NCBI RefSeq assembly: GCF_038725785.1
Contig: NZ_CP109796.1
Span: 372,001-436,000 of the forward strand
DNA length: 64,000 nt
Reading direction: 5' to 3'
From: Termitidicoccus mucosus
GTDB taxonomy: Bacteria; Verrucomicrobiota; Verrucomicrobiia; Opitutales; Opitutaceae
Part shown: positions 28,342 to 38,462 of the stretch, one piece after another
Layout: each line of letters starts with the position of its first letter
Position numbering within the stretch: the first letter of the stretch is position 1
Notes under the pieces: generated by a model
Databases searched by the model: none
Seen by the model: the letters and a program-made list of their open reading frames with translations, nothing else
What the model was told of the DNA's origin: nothing
Position numbers and translations under genes: made by a program

Positions 28342-31300
28342 ATGCTTTCCCGCACTCCTCATATCCCGTTGCTGCCATTGGTCGCGCTGCTGTGTGTTTT
28401 TGCAATTTTTTCGTCCGATTTGAACGCAGCACACACGGACGCCAAGGGTTTTATATTCCGCGAATGGTTTGTTGAGGACGGTTTGCCGCACAATGTTGTC
28501 AGCAATCTCGTTCGCGATTCGCGCGGTTTTTTGTGGGTGGGCACTCTCGGCGGACTGGCGCGTTTCGACGGGCGCGAGTTCGTCAAACACGACATGCCCG
28601 ACGAGTTCATGGACGGCGGCTATAACATCCGCGGCCTCGCCATGGAGGATGAGCGCACACTTCTGATTATCACGGGTGGCAACAAACTCGTGCGACTGCG
28701 CGACGGCGTGTTCACGTTGCATCCGGCGAATGCGTTTCTGGACGGCTTGCGGTTGCGCGACCTCGCGGTGGGAACCGACGGTGCGGTGTGGATCGGCATC
28801 GGCACAACCACAACAGCGATTGTGCGTTGGGATGGCAAAGGGCTGAAAACTTTCGCGGCAGACGCAGGTATAACGTCACGCGGCGCACACTTCTGTTTCG
28901 TGCCCGACAAAACCGGACGCATGTGGATAAGTGGCGCAAATTTTTTCGGCTGGCATGACTCGTCCGGCCTCCACCGTTACGAGGGTGAAGCCGGACATGG
29001 AATCATTATCGCACCGACGCGGTCGGGTGGTTTGTGGGTCGCGGCGAACGAACACTTGGCGCGAATTGAAAACGGAATCTGGAGCGTCGTGATGTCCGGC
29101 GATGCATGGGATACCGCCGGCAACCTCGGCATCCGCGATGTTTTTGAAACGGTAGACGGTTCCGTGTGGATAACGACACGCCGCGACGCGGTATTTTGTT
29201 TGAGAAACGATGCACTCGAACGCGTTCCGCTGCGTTACGAACGCGTGCTGGCGATTATCGACGACATCGACGGCAACGTGTGGGCGGGTGTTTATGGGGG
29301 CGGTTTGGTGCGCGCCAAACCGAGAAATTACACGTTGCTCAACACCGAAAGCGGCTTACCGACGGAGATGAGTTACTCAGTCTGCGAAGATGAGCAAGGC
29401 GCACTTTGGTGCGCCAATCAAAACGGCGGCCTCGCGCGCATGAAGGACGGCAAAGTCAGCATCGCCACACTCCCGAACGGCCAAAGCATTTATATCAATA
29501 CCGTGTGCGCCGACCGGCAGGGGCGCGTGTGGGCGAGCACGACGGGCGGACTGCTGTGGACATCAACCAAAGGCCAGTCGCATGACGGCGTTCCCGGCAG
29601 TGCCTCGCGACGCTGGATTCTCAATCGTTACGAAGTGCCAATACGAAATGTGCAGACACTTTTCTGCGCGAGCAACGGCGACCTTTGGATAAGCTGGGAC
29701 TACACGCGACTCGGCTATATGCGCGATGGAAAATTGCATGAAATCAAAAGCGCCGACGGATTTCCCGGTATTCGCGTCGCCGGCATCGCCGAGCGCAAAG
29801 ACGGCGAAATCTGGGTCTGCCTTGAAGAAGGAGGCATCCTCCAACTCGAAAAAAACACGGGCAGGTTTGTCACAAAAACATATCCTGCCGGCGCCCCCTC
29901 TCTTCGCCTGCTCACGCTCTTTGTGGATAGCCGCGACAACATCTGGCTCGGAACCACGCACGGCCTGCTCCTCTGGCGTGGCGAACAATCGCGCTTTTTC
30001 ACGGCAGCTGACGGCTTGCCCGATGAGATCATCAACCAAATCCTCGAAGACGAACACGGACGCCTCTGGATAAGCAGCCGCGGCGGCATATTTTATGTAT
30101 CCATAAATCAACTACTCGCTACCGCAAACGCAACCACTAAGGGAAACCCATCGCAAAAAATCCCCGTCACCCTGCTTGGCCACGACGAAAATCTCGCCGG
30201 TACCTCCGGCATGTCGGGCGGCCAGCCCATGGCATGGCGCACGCGCGACAACCGCGTGTGGTTTGTCACCTACCGCGGAGTCATTGGTTTCGAAACACCG
30301 GGGCCGAGCGAAGCGCGCCAGCCGCCGCCCGTTTACATCGATAGAATCACGATGAACGGCAATGCGCCCCAACTTCCGCCGCCCAACGGTGGCGTGTTGC
30401 GCGTGCCACCCGGCACCGCGCCGATTGAACTGCGTTTTGCCGCGCTCAATTTTTCCACGCCCGAACGCACGTACGTTCGCCGCATGCTCGAAGGCTTCGA
30501 CATGGACTGGGTTGACGCCGGCAACGAAACCAGCGCCACCTATCCGCGACTCGCACCGGGCCGCTACGTGTTTCGCGTGCAAGCGGGCGACGCCGGCAGC
30601 GGCATCATGGCGCAATCGGAAGCCTCGCTCGTCATCATCGTCGCCGCCGCGTGGTGGCAGACCGCTTGGGCAAGCCTGCTGGCCGTGCTCGCCTTTGCTG
30701 CGATTGTCGCCTGGATAGCGCGCCTTGTTTCGAACCGCCTCCTCAAACAACGCCTGCGTCGCCTCGAACATGAACACGCCCTTGAGCGCGAACGCGCCCG
30801 CATTGCCCGCGACCTGCACGACGACCTCGGCAGCCACATCACGAAAATCGGTTTCGCCGCCGACCGCCTCCAGCGCAATCACCCCGAGCTTTCACACGAA
30901 GAATCGCTGGGACGCATCATCACTCACTCGCGTCAATTCTCGGAAGACCTGCACCGCATAATCTGGACTGTTAACCCGCAAAACGATTGCTGGCACCAGC
31001 TAGCCACCTACATTGCGCACTATGCACAACGCCACCTCGACGACACCGGAATCATCTGCACCGTGGAGGGCGTCGAATCGATTCCCGCGCTCCCGCTGAC
31101 GCCTGAAGTTCAACACCACCTGCTCGCGCTCACAAAAGAAACGCTCAACAACATGCTCAAGCATTCCAAAGCCGACCGCGTCACGATTCTCCTCTCAGCC
31201 ATCGAAGGACGTTTCCACATGAGCATCGCCGACAACGGACGAGGCTTCGACACCACCGTAAGGAACAACGACGGCAACGGCCTCGTCAACATGCGCGCAC

Positions 31301-31395
31301 GCATCGCAGAAATCGGCGGACAAATCGAAATCCGAAGCGCCCCTGGCAACGGCACGCAGGTCACCGTCAATGTGCCTTTCGAATGCAAGGCATAA
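28342..31395 (+). CDS. Two-component sensor histidine kinase with periplasmic propeller sensor
   Basis: 1,017 residues. Signal sequence at 1-30 (LPLVALLCVFAIFSSDLNA). The periplasmic part carries two seven-bladed Reg_prop propellers (about 35-660; blade signatures GLPHNVVSNLVRDSRGFLWVGT and EDEHGRLWISSRGGIF), then a Y_Y_Y domain (about 690-765). One transmembrane helix (about 772-797, WASLLAVLAFAAIVAWIARLV) leads to a NarX/LytS-class HisKA_3 domain with phospho-acceptor His826 in RDLHDDLGSH and a HATPase_c domain with ADNGRGFD and GNGLVNMRAR. The layout is that of sugar-sensing kinases of polysaccharide loci, but the regulator is a separate gene 29 nt downstream rather than fused as in Bacteroides hybrid systems. 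The ligand is presumably a rhamnogalacturonan oligomer. Confidence 0.92.
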   Translation: MLSRTPHIPLLPLVALLCVFAIFSSDLNAAHTDAKGFIFREWFVEDGLPHNVVSNLVRDSRGFLWVGTLGGLARFDGREFVKHDMPDEFMDGGYNIRGLAMEDERTLLIITGGNKLVRLRDGVFTLHPANAFLDGLRLRDLAVGTDGAVWIGIGTTTTAIVRWDGKGLKTFAADAGITSRGAHFCFVPDKTGRMWISGANFFGWHDSSGLHRYEGEAGHGIIIAPTRSGGLWVAANEHLARIENGIWSVVMSGDAWDTAGNLGIRDVFETVDGSVWITTRRDAVFCLRNDALERVPLRYERVLAIIDDIDGNVWAGVYGGGLVRAKPRNYTLLNTESGLPTEMSYSVCEDEQGALWCANQNGGLARMKDGKVSIATLPNGQSIYINTVCADRQGRVWASTTGGLLWTSTKGQSHDGVPGSASRRWILNRYEVPIRNVQTLFCASNGDLWISWDYTRLGYMRDGKLHEIKSADGFPGIRVAGIAERKDGEIWVCLEEGGILQLEKNTGRFVTKTYPAGAPSLRLLTLFVDSRDNIWLGTTHGLLLWRGEQSRFFTAADGLPDEIINQILEDEHGRLWISSRGGIFYVSINQLLATANATTKGNPSQKIPVTLLGHDENLAGTSGMSGGQPMAWRTRDNRVWFVTYRGVIGFETPGPSEARQPPPVYIDRITMNGNAPQLPPPNGGVLRVPPGTAPIELRFAALNFSTPERTYVRRMLEGFDMDWVDAGNETSATYPRLAPGRYVFRVQAGDAGSGIMAQSEASLVIIVAAAWWQTAWASLLAVLAFAAIVAWIARLVSNRLLKQRLRRLEHEHALERERARIARDLHDDLGSHITKIGFAADRLQRNHPELSHEESLGRIITHSRQFSEDLHRIIWTVNPQNDCWHQLATYIAHYAQRHLDDTGIICTVEGVESIPALPLTPEVQHHLLALTKETLNNMLKHSKADRVTILLSAIEGRFHMSIADNGRGFDTTVRNNDGNGLVNMRARIAEIGGQIEIRSAPGNGTQVTVNVPFECKA

Positions 31396-31424
31396 TCCTT
31401 AAATCTTAAGTATCCCTTCACCCC

Positions 31425-32063
31425 ATGCCTATCACCATCGCAATTGTTGAAGACGACGCCGATATCGCGGACGAAATCTCAAAACTCATCGCCGAGACAC
31501 TCGACTTCAAATTATCGTGTGTGTGCCGCAACGTGCGCAGCGCGCTGGAACGCATCCCCGCCGCCGCACCCGACGTCGTCATCATGGACATCAACCTCCC
31601 CGATGGCTCCGGCATTCAAGCCACCGCCCAACTCAAGCGCCTCATACCGCGCACAGAAGTGATGATATTCACTATCTACGAAAACACGGAGGACATCTAT
31701 CAAGCACTCGAAGCCGGTGCCAGCGGTTATCTCCTCAAGCGCTCAAGCTCCACCGTAATCGTCACCTCAATACGCAATCTGATGAAGGGAGAAGTGCCGA
31801 TGACCGCCGCCATCGCGCGAAAAGTGATTCAATCGTTCCAAAAAAAAGAGCAACCCGCTCAGGCAAACCCGGGCATGTCCAAACTGACGCCGCGCGAAAT
31901 GGACATCCTGCAACTGCTCGCGAAGGGCCATCCGACAAAAGAAATCGCTTCGCAACGCTTCATCAGCATCGACACGGTGAACACGCACTTGCGGAAAATC
32001 TACGAAAAACTTCACGTCCACTCCCGCGCCGAGGCGATACTGAAATTTTTAGACAAAAAATAA
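31425..32063 (+). CDS. NarL/FixJ-family response regulator
   Basis: 212 residues, standard length. The receiver domain (1-120) shows the acidic pocket VEDDAD, phospho-acceptor Asp55 (IMDINLPDGSG) and the conserved Lys in GYLLKRSS. The LuxR-type HTH (about 148-205) shows LTPREMDILQLLAKGHPTKE and VNTHLRKIYEKL. It forms an operon with the kinase (29-nt gap). NarL-type dimers bind inverted repeats and commonly activate from sites next to the -35 region, so it is the best candidate to bind the palindromes in front of the five enzyme and transport units; this link is inferred from proximity and spacing. Confidence 0.93.
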   Translation: MPITIAIVEDDADIADEISKLIAETLDFKLSCVCRNVRSALERIPAAAPDVVIMDINLPDGSGIQATAQLKRLIPRTEVMIFTIYENTEDIYQALEAGASGYLLKRSSSTVIVTSIRNLMKGEVPMTAAIARKVIQSFQKKEQPAQANPGMSKLTPREMDILQLLAKGHPTKEIASQRFISIDTVNTHLRKIYEKLHVHSRAEAILKFLDKK

Positions 32064-32130
32064 AACGATATGGAATGGAGGGATGAATCTGTCCCATCCG
32101 AGAATAACAAGAGACGCTTGCCATCTAAAC

Positions 32131-32152
32131 TGGACGACACAGAGGTTGTCCA
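32131..32152. promoter_or_regulatory. Second imperfect inverted repeat upstream of the GH2-DUF2264 operon
   Basis: Arms TGGACGAC and GTTGTCCA around a 6-nt centre lie just upstream of the main palindrome. The sequence differs from ATCACCA-N4-TGGTGAT, so it may be an additional regulator site or the response-regulator gene's transcript end. Only the symmetry is observed. Confidence 0.35.
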
Positions 32153-32166
32153 TCCAGCTTCTGAAA

Positions 32167-32209
32167 ACCACCATATCTGGTGATGGGAAATAGCCGGAGA
32201 TTCTGTTAT
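32167..32209 (+). promoter_or_regulatory. Activator-type promoter of the GH2-GH78-GH28-esterase-GH105-DUF2264 operon
   Basis: Palindrome ACCACCA-TATC-TGGTGAT (32167-32184), exactly 19 nt, then a TGTTAT -10 box (32204-32209). This is the only plus-strand copy and keeps the same orientation and spacing relative to its gene. Predicted start near 32216, leader about 45 nt to the ATG at 32262. Confidence 0.82.
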
Positions 32210-32261
32210 TCTTGGATAGCAGTCGGATGACTCCAATCCCTGCGGCGCAAAACCTCTCCCG

Positions 32262-35165
32262 ATGAAAACATCTCTGCCATTATCCCTCGCCTTTGTCATG
32301 ACCTTCGCCGCCACCTCAATGTGCGCACAAACATCCGCCCTCGCCTCCGACACTACCATCTCACTAAACGGCATATGGCAATTCGCCCTGGCGCCGACCG
32401 ACATGGATACGGCCGCCTTAGCCGATTTTTATCAGCCGGACTTTCACAGCCAAAATTTCAAACCCTCTCCCGTCCCCTCGAATTGGACTGTGCTCGGATA
32501 TGAAGAACCGGTCTATCGCGGCTTCAAGGACAACAAGGCAAGTGAAGGGTTTTACCTGCATGACTTTACTCCGCCAGAAAACTGGAAGAACAGGCGCGTG
32601 CTGCTGCATTTCGGCGGCGTCTGGTCCTCTGCTGAAGTCTGGCTCAATGGAACCCGCCTCGGCCGCCACGACAGCGGCTACACTAGTTTTGCCTTCGACA
32701 TCACCGACAAATTCAAGGCGGGTGAAACCAACCGTCTCGCCGTCCGTGTGCGCCAGGTGACGCGCGAATATAAGTTCGACGTTTACGACGACTGGACGCT
32801 CGGCGGCATTTACCGCGACGTCTCGCTCGAGGCGATGCCGCAAAAACGCTGGATCGACAGCGTGGTCACCCAAACCGTGTTCGACGATCTGTTTCGCGAC
32901 GCCGACCTGCGAGTGCGCGCGATGGTGGGCGACAGGCATAAGAACACACTGCCGGGCAACTATCCGAGTCCCGGTGAGCTTTACGATTTGCGCGTCACGC
33001 TTTCTACAAACGAAGGTATTGAGGTTGCGCGCCAACAGTTGACCGTCCCCGCGCATACGTCCACGGATCGCGAGCTGCGCCTGACCCTGCGCGTGCAATC
33101 CCCGCGCCACTGGAACGCCGAAACCCCTTATCTCTACAACTTGCGCGTCGATCTTTTGGAAAAGGGTGAGGTCGCGCACACACGCACCGAACGCGTCGGC
33201 TTCCGGCAGATTTCGACCGACGGCGGCGTTTTCCGAATCAACGGGCAGGCTGTGAAACTTCGCGGAGTGAACCGCCACGACGAGCATCCCGATGTCGGCC
33301 GCGCGACGACGCGCGAGCACTGGCTGCAGGACATCACGCTCATGAAGGCGGCAAACATAAACTTCGTCCGCCTCGCGCACTACACGCCCGCGCGGGGCTT
33401 CATCGAGTTGTGCGACGAATTGGGAATGTATGTCGGAAACGAGGTCTCGATCGGTGGCGCCGGCGACCTCATGTATGATCCGTCGTTTTCCGCCGCCGCG
33501 CTGCAACGCTCGCACGAAACCGTCGTTCGCGACATCAACAGCCCGTCGATCGTTTACTGGTCAATCGGCAACGAGGACCCGCTAACCTCAATCCACATGG
33601 CTTCGGTGAAACTCGTCAAAGCGCTTGATCCCACGCGCCCCATCCTGCTGCCATGGCGCTGGGAGGAATGGCTTCCGCCGGAAATCGACATGCTCGCTCC
33701 GCACTACTGGCACCCGCGGGAATACGACCGTCTCGCCGGCCGCTCCAACCGCCCGATCATCACCACGGAATACACGCATGCCTACGGCACCGACGGCTTC
33801 GGCGGCCTCGAGGCGCGCTGGAGGGAATTGACAAAACACCCCTCCGGCGCAGGCGGCGCGATCTGGCTCTGGGCCGATCAGGGAATTAAAACCCCGGTGC
33901 AAAAACCCAAGGCAAAATCCGACGACCGCAGCGGCGGCGACGAATACCTGCGCATCGACTCCGCCGGCTGGGACGGCATCGTTGACGCCTACCGCAATCC
34001 GACGCGCGATTACTTGGAAACCAAGGCCGTTTACGCACAGGTTTATCCTGCGACGGACAAAATCACTTTCACGCCCGGCGACGCCTCCGCGCGTATTCCC
34101 ATTCAAAACGATTTCGATTTCACCGACCTCGACGCGGTTAAAATCGCGTGGTCGATCCACGAGGATGAAAACGAACTCGCTTCTGGCTCCGGATCGATCA
34201 GTGGCCAGCCGCACTCGGTGTCCGCGTTCAAACTGCCCTTGGAAAAGCTGAAAACAATTCGTGCCGGAAAAACCTATTACGCATGGTTCATTTTCACCGA
34301 CGCCGCCGGTGCTGAAATCACGCGCAAGGCCGTCGAGCTCGTCCCCCTCGCGAAATCCTCGCCGCGTATTTCCACGCCGTTGAAACTGACCGTGTCGCAA
34401 GGCGAAAACGTTGCCGTCACCGTCGGCGGAGCGCGCTACGTTTTCGACCCGAAAACCGGGCACCTCGTTTCCGCCGCGCTGCGCGACAAAACACTCATCA
34501 CCGATTTGAGCCCGGTTATCTGGCGAAAACTCGACGACAGCGAAGTCAGCGTTGTCGGACGCCGCGCCGCTCGCGAGGCGAGCGACCTCAACCGTTACAC
34601 GCCCTCTGCGACGACATGGAACGTCACCGAGGAAAACGGACGCGTTGCGATTCACGCAACGGTGGATTACGCCATCGACGAGAAAAACCGTTTCACCACG
34701 ACCTACCGTTATGAAATCGGAACCGACGGCAGTCTCGATGCCCGGTACGAAATCCTGCCCGAAGTCACGGTGCCCTGCGTTCCCATTGTCGGCATGACCG
34801 TGCAATCTGCTCCGGAATTCAGCGCCATCCGCTGGCTGGGCCTCGGCCCCGGCAATGCGTATCCCAACAAACGCTCTGCGCCGATCCTCGGTGTGTGGGC
34901 CGGCGCGGCGGGAAGTGCGGACATCGCCGGCACAAAAGCTATGCGCTGGCTCGAACGAACCGGCGCTGGGGGCGGCTTCCGTATTTTGAATGTTGGATAC
35001 TTCGAACATGACGCCTCCGCGCCGGACACGCTGCGCATTTTGTCCGGCGTGCTCGGCCGCCCCGAGAAAGGCCGCAAGCCGGACGACTCCGTCCCACAAC
35101 TGGCAACCGGCTCCGGCGAGCCGTTCGTCGGCTTCCTGAAAATCGAACTCAAAGAAAACGAATAA
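32262..35165 (+). CDS. Secreted GH2 beta-galactosidase-type enzyme
   Basis: 967 residues. Signal peptide about 1-23 (LPLSLAFVMTFAATSMCAQ). GH2 order: jelly roll (about 35-210, RVLLHFGGVWSSAEVWLNG), Ig sandwich (about 215-325), TIM barrel (about 330-620) with VNRHDEHPDVGR, acid/base Glu438 in YWSIGNED and nucleophile Glu503 in ITTEYTHAYG, then domains 4 and 5 of the LacZ type (about 625-967). Both catalytic acids are present. First gene of a six-gene plus-strand operon, 11 nt before GH78. Probably removes galactose from RG-I side chains in the periplasm. The leader and signal peptide are strikingly similar to those of the esterase gene at 38463. Confidence 0.92.
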   Translation: MKTSLPLSLAFVMTFAATSMCAQTSALASDTTISLNGIWQFALAPTDMDTAALADFYQPDFHSQNFKPSPVPSNWTVLGYEEPVYRGFKDNKASEGFYLHDFTPPENWKNRRVLLHFGGVWSSAEVWLNGTRLGRHDSGYTSFAFDITDKFKAGETNRLAVRVRQVTREYKFDVYDDWTLGGIYRDVSLEAMPQKRWIDSVVTQTVFDDLFRDADLRVRAMVGDRHKNTLPGNYPSPGELYDLRVTLSTNEGIEVARQQLTVPAHTSTDRELRLTLRVQSPRHWNAETPYLYNLRVDLLEKGEVAHTRTERVGFRQISTDGGVFRINGQAVKLRGVNRHDEHPDVGRATTREHWLQDITLMKAANINFVRLAHYTPARGFIELCDELGMYVGNEVSIGGAGDLMYDPSFSAAALQRSHETVVRDINSPSIVYWSIGNEDPLTSIHMASVKLVKALDPTRPILLPWRWEEWLPPEIDMLAPHYWHPREYDRLAGRSNRPIITTEYTHAYGTDGFGGLEARWRELTKHPSGAGGAIWLWADQGIKTPVQKPKAKSDDRSGGDEYLRIDSAGWDGIVDAYRNPTRDYLETKAVYAQVYPATDKITFTPGDASARIPIQNDFDFTDLDAVKIAWSIHEDENELASGSGSISGQPHSVSAFKLPLEKLKTIRAGKTYYAWFIFTDAAGAEITRKAVELVPLAKSSPRISTPLKLTVSQGENVAVTVGGARYVFDPKTGHLVSAALRDKTLITDLSPVIWRKLDDSEVSVVGRRAAREASDLNRYTPSATTWNVTEENGRVAIHATVDYAIDEKNRFTTTYRYEIGTDGSLDARYEILPEVTVPCVPIVGMTVQSAPEFSAIRWLGLGPGNAYPNKRSAPILGVWAGAAGSADIAGTKAMRWLERTGAGGGFRILNVGYFEHDASAPDTLRILSGVLGRPEKGRKPDDSVPQLATGSGEPFVGFLKIELKENE

Positions 35166-35176
35166 TTCACATACAC

Positions 35177-37036
35177 ATGACAGCCCGCACCGCCCTCCTC
35201 ATCGCTTTTGCGTTCGCATCACTCCAAACATCGGCCGTCAGCGCTGACGCGCCCTCGCTTTCATCGCCGACGGCGACTGGCTCGCAGGTAAGGCCGTTCC
35301 GGCAGGCGGCGCTTGACGTCCTGCAAATCACGCCGGTCACGCCCGCGCGCGTTGAACAGCGCAACGGCGTTGTCTTTGCCGATTTCGACAAGGCGGCGTT
35401 TGCGAACCTGCAAATCGAGTTCGCCGTCGCGCCGCCCGACGGCGAGTTCACCGTGCGCCTCGGCGAAAAGCTCGGCGACAATGGCGCGATTGATCGCAAG
35501 CCGCCCGGCAGCGTGAATTATCGCGAGGCCACGCTGCGCACGCGGCCGGACACGCGATCCTACACAGTCGCGGTTCCGCAAAAGCCATTTCACCTCCGCG
35601 AGAACCCCGTCAAATTACCCGAATCGTTCGGCTACATCACGCCGTTCCGGTATGTGGAGATCTCGGGTGACTCGTCCGCCCTCGCGCCCGGAAAAATCAC
35701 ATTGAGGCAGGACTTCGTCCACATGCCCTTTGACGACAACGCCTCCGCGTTTGAATCTCCCGACGAGGTGCTCAATGCCGTTTGGGATTTGTGCAAATAC
35801 ACGATGAAGGCCACCACCGCCTTCGGCCTGTATATTGACGGCGAGCGCGAGCGCATCCCCTACGAGGGCGACGCGTATATAAACATGCTCTCGCACTACG
35901 CGTGCGACCTCGACCCGCGCGCCACCCGCGCGACCGTCGAGCACCTGCTCGAGCATCCAACCTGGCCGACTGAGTGGAGCCTCCAAATGCCCATGATCGC
36001 CTATGCCGATTACGAGGCGACGGGCGACCCGGTGCTCGCCGTGACACATTTCGACGCGCTCTTGAAAAAAACACTCATGGACAAAACGCGCGCGGACGGA
36101 TTGTTGCGCGCGACTGCCATCGTTGACTGGCCGCCGGGCGAGCGCGACGGTTTTAACAGCGTGGACGCCGAGGGCGTCAAGGTGGACAAAAAAATAACCT
36201 CTGTCGCCAATGCCTTTTATTATGAGTCCCTGCGCTCCATGGAACGTCTCGCGCGGGCCACCGGACGTGAAGGCGAAGCCAAACAGCTGGGCGCGCGTGC
36301 TGATCAAGTGCGGCGCGTTTTCAACGACCTGTTTTTTGACAAGAAGCGTGGCGTTTACATCGACAGTCAGGGCTCTGCGCACGCCTCGTTGCACGCGAAT
36401 ATGTTTCCCCTCGCTCTTGGCCTGGTGCCCGAGGAGCGGCTCGCCTCCGTCGTCAGTTTTGTAAAATCGCGCGGCATGGCGTGCAGCGTCTATGGTTCAC
36501 AATACTTGCTTGAGGCGCTTTATAAAAACAACGAAGCCGACGCCGGCCTTGCACTCATGACGGCCAAGACAAAACGCAGTTGGTGGCACATGATCAAGCT
36601 CGGCTCGACCATGACGCTCGAGGCGTGGGACGTTGAATTTAAGAAGAACCTGACCTGGAATCACGCATGGGGTGGGGCGCCGGCCAACATCATCACACGT
36701 TACGTTCTTGGTGTGCGTCCGCTTCAGCCCGGCGGCGCGCGACTCCTCATCGCCCCGCAACCGGCCTCGCTCCAATGGATGCGCGGCAAAGTCCCCACGC
36801 CACAAGGCCCCGCAGAAGTGTCGTGGAAAACCGACGGCAACCGCGCGACCCTGATCGTCACGGTGCCGCAAGGCGTGACTGCACGCGTGGAGCTGCCCGC
36901 ACCGGCGGACAGCGTTGCCGTGATTCAACTCAACGGCGCGCCATTCACCGCGAAGGTTGAGAACAAAAAACCGGTGGCCGAGCACATCGCCGCCGGCCGC
37001 CACGAATTCAGTATCACGCTTGCTGCTACAAAATAA
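35177..37036 (+). CDS. GH78-type alpha-L-rhamnosidase, secreted
   Basis: 619 residues. Signal peptide 1-23 (LLIAFAFASLQTSAVSA). A beta-sandwich region (about 35-180) precedes an (alpha/alpha)6 barrel (about 185-530) and a C-terminal beta domain (about 535-619). The acid motif of GH78 appears as YIDGERERIPYEGDAYINM, and the distal catalytic Glu as STMTLEAWD, followed by WNHAWGGAPANII typical of the family. It is shorter than many GH78 proteins (often 900 or more) because the large N-terminal modules are missing. Cleaves terminal alpha-L-rhamnose by inversion, supplying rhamnose to the system. Second gene of the operon. Confidence 0.9.
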   Translation: MTARTALLIAFAFASLQTSAVSADAPSLSSPTATGSQVRPFRQAALDVLQITPVTPARVEQRNGVVFADFDKAAFANLQIEFAVAPPDGEFTVRLGEKLGDNGAIDRKPPGSVNYREATLRTRPDTRSYTVAVPQKPFHLRENPVKLPESFGYITPFRYVEISGDSSALAPGKITLRQDFVHMPFDDNASAFESPDEVLNAVWDLCKYTMKATTAFGLYIDGERERIPYEGDAYINMLSHYACDLDPRATRATVEHLLEHPTWPTEWSLQMPMIAYADYEATGDPVLAVTHFDALLKKTLMDKTRADGLLRATAIVDWPPGERDGFNSVDAEGVKVDKKITSVANAFYYESLRSMERLARATGREGEAKQLGARADQVRRVFNDLFFDKKRGVYIDSQGSAHASLHANMFPLALGLVPEERLASVVSFVKSRGMACSVYGSQYLLEALYKNNEADAGLALMTAKTKRSWWHMIKLGSTMTLEAWDVEFKKNLTWNHAWGGAPANIITRYVLGVRPLQPGGARLLIAPQPASLQWMRGKVPTPQGPAEVSWKTDGNRATLIVTVPQGVTARVELPAPADSVAVIQLNGAPFTAKVENKKPVAEHIAAGRHEFSITLAATK

Positions 37037-37067
37037 ACAGACCGCCACACAAAGAAACCGAACAACG

Positions 37068-38423
37068 ATGAAAATCATGTCCCCCTTTAAGGCGGTGAAA
37101 AAAATCCCAATCATCCCCGCACTCGCACTCGCGCTCGTCGCGCTTACCCTGCCGTGCTTCGCGAAACCAATCGATCTTCCCATCACGGAAACCGGCGCAA
37201 TCGGCGACGGGAAAACACTAAACACCAAGGCGATCCAGGCTGCGATCGACAAGCTTGCAGCTTGCGGCGGGGGCACCATCATCGTGCCGAAGGGCGAGTT
37301 CATAACCGGCGCGATTTTCCTGAAATCCAAGGTGAACCTGAAGCTGGAGGAAGGCGCCGTGTTGAAAGGCTCCACGAACATCGCCGACTACCCAACAATG
37401 CCGACACGGATGGAAGGCTGGTTCCTTGACTGGATTCCCGCCTTGGTGAATGCGGACGGCTGTGACGGGCTTCAGATCACCGGTCCGGGCACGATCGACG
37501 GGAATGGCCAAACGTTTTACGTCAAATTCTGGAGCACGTTGAAGGCCGACAAATCAACCAAGAACCTCGATGTCAAGCGACCGCGCCTGACCTTTATTCG
37601 CGACTCCAAAAACGTGCATATCAGCGGTGTGAAATTCAAGGACTCTGGCTTCTGGACGCTCCACCTCTACCGCTGCACCGACGTCCTGATCGAAAACAGC
37701 AGCTTCGTGGCCCCCTACCGCAAGGAAACCATAAACGGAAAGCGCATCCAGCAAAGCGCGAGCACGGACGGCACCAACCTCGACAGTTGCCAGCGCGTGA
37801 TAATCCGCGGCTGTTATTATTCGGTGAAGGACGACTGCATCGCGATGAAAGGCTCGAACGGGCCGCTCGCGCACTTGGACAAGGATAGCCCGCCGGTTGA
37901 GAACATCCGCATCAGCGATTGTGAATTCGCGGCCGGGCATGGAGTCATCACCTGCGGCAGCGATGCCACGGTCGTGCGCGACGTGATCTTGGAAAACTGC
38001 CGCGTTACCGGCAAAATCCCGCTGCTCCGCATGAAACTGCGCCCCGACACGCAGCAACTCTATGAGGACATCCACGTTCGCAACGTCACCCTTGCGGCTG
38101 AGTCGGGCAGTTTTCGCGGGGAAATTTTCGACATCAGACCCTGGCGCCAATACCTCAAGTTGAAGGAAGGCGAGCCGCCCCTGACATCCATGGTCAGAAA
38201 CGTATCCCTCACCAACGTGACCGGTTATACCAAGTCCTTCGGCGCGATCACCGCTGACGCGAGTTCGCAGATCAGCGACATCCATGTCGAAAACGTGGAC
38301 GTGCGGCTCGAGAACGAGAATCTCAAAGTCAACAACGTGACCAATCTCACGATGAAAAACGTGGCCGTGAATGGCAAACCCTACGCCGCGCCCGCCCCCA
38401 ATCAAAAATCCACCTCAAAGTAG
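37068..38423 (+). CDS. GH28 polygalacturonase / rhamnogalacturonan hydrolase family, secreted
   Basis: 451 residues from the ATG at 37068, which begins a basic plus hydrophobic signal peptide (IIPALALALVALTLPCFA); an upstream in-frame ATG inside the GH78 gene is rejected. A right-handed beta-helix with all GH28 marks: GAIGDGKTLNTKAIQAAID at the start, Asp255-Asp256 in SVKDDCIAMKGS, His291 in AAGHGVITCGS, and RMKL in place of the usual R-I-K. The family hydrolyses alpha-1,4 galacturonide or rhamnogalacturonan linkages with inversion. Position 32 nt after GH78 and 39 nt before the esterase supports a shared transcript. Confidence 0.92.
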   Translation: MKIMSPFKAVKKIPIIPALALALVALTLPCFAKPIDLPITETGAIGDGKTLNTKAIQAAIDKLAACGGGTIIVPKGEFITGAIFLKSKVNLKLEEGAVLKGSTNIADYPTMPTRMEGWFLDWIPALVNADGCDGLQITGPGTIDGNGQTFYVKFWSTLKADKSTKNLDVKRPRLTFIRDSKNVHISGVKFKDSGFWTLHLYRCTDVLIENSSFVAPYRKETINGKRIQQSASTDGTNLDSCQRVIIRGCYYSVKDDCIAMKGSNGPLAHLDKDSPPVENIRISDCEFAAGHGVITCGSDATVVRDVILENCRVTGKIPLLRMKLRPDTQQLYEDIHVRNVTLAAESGSFRGEIFDIRPWRQYLKLKEGEPPLTSMVRNVSLTNVTGYTKSFGAITADASSQISDIHVENVDVRLENENLKVNNVTNLTMKNVAVNGKPYAAPAPNQKSTSK

Positions 38424-38462
38424 CCTTAAATCCTGCGGCGCAAAAACCCTCCCAGCCACCCG

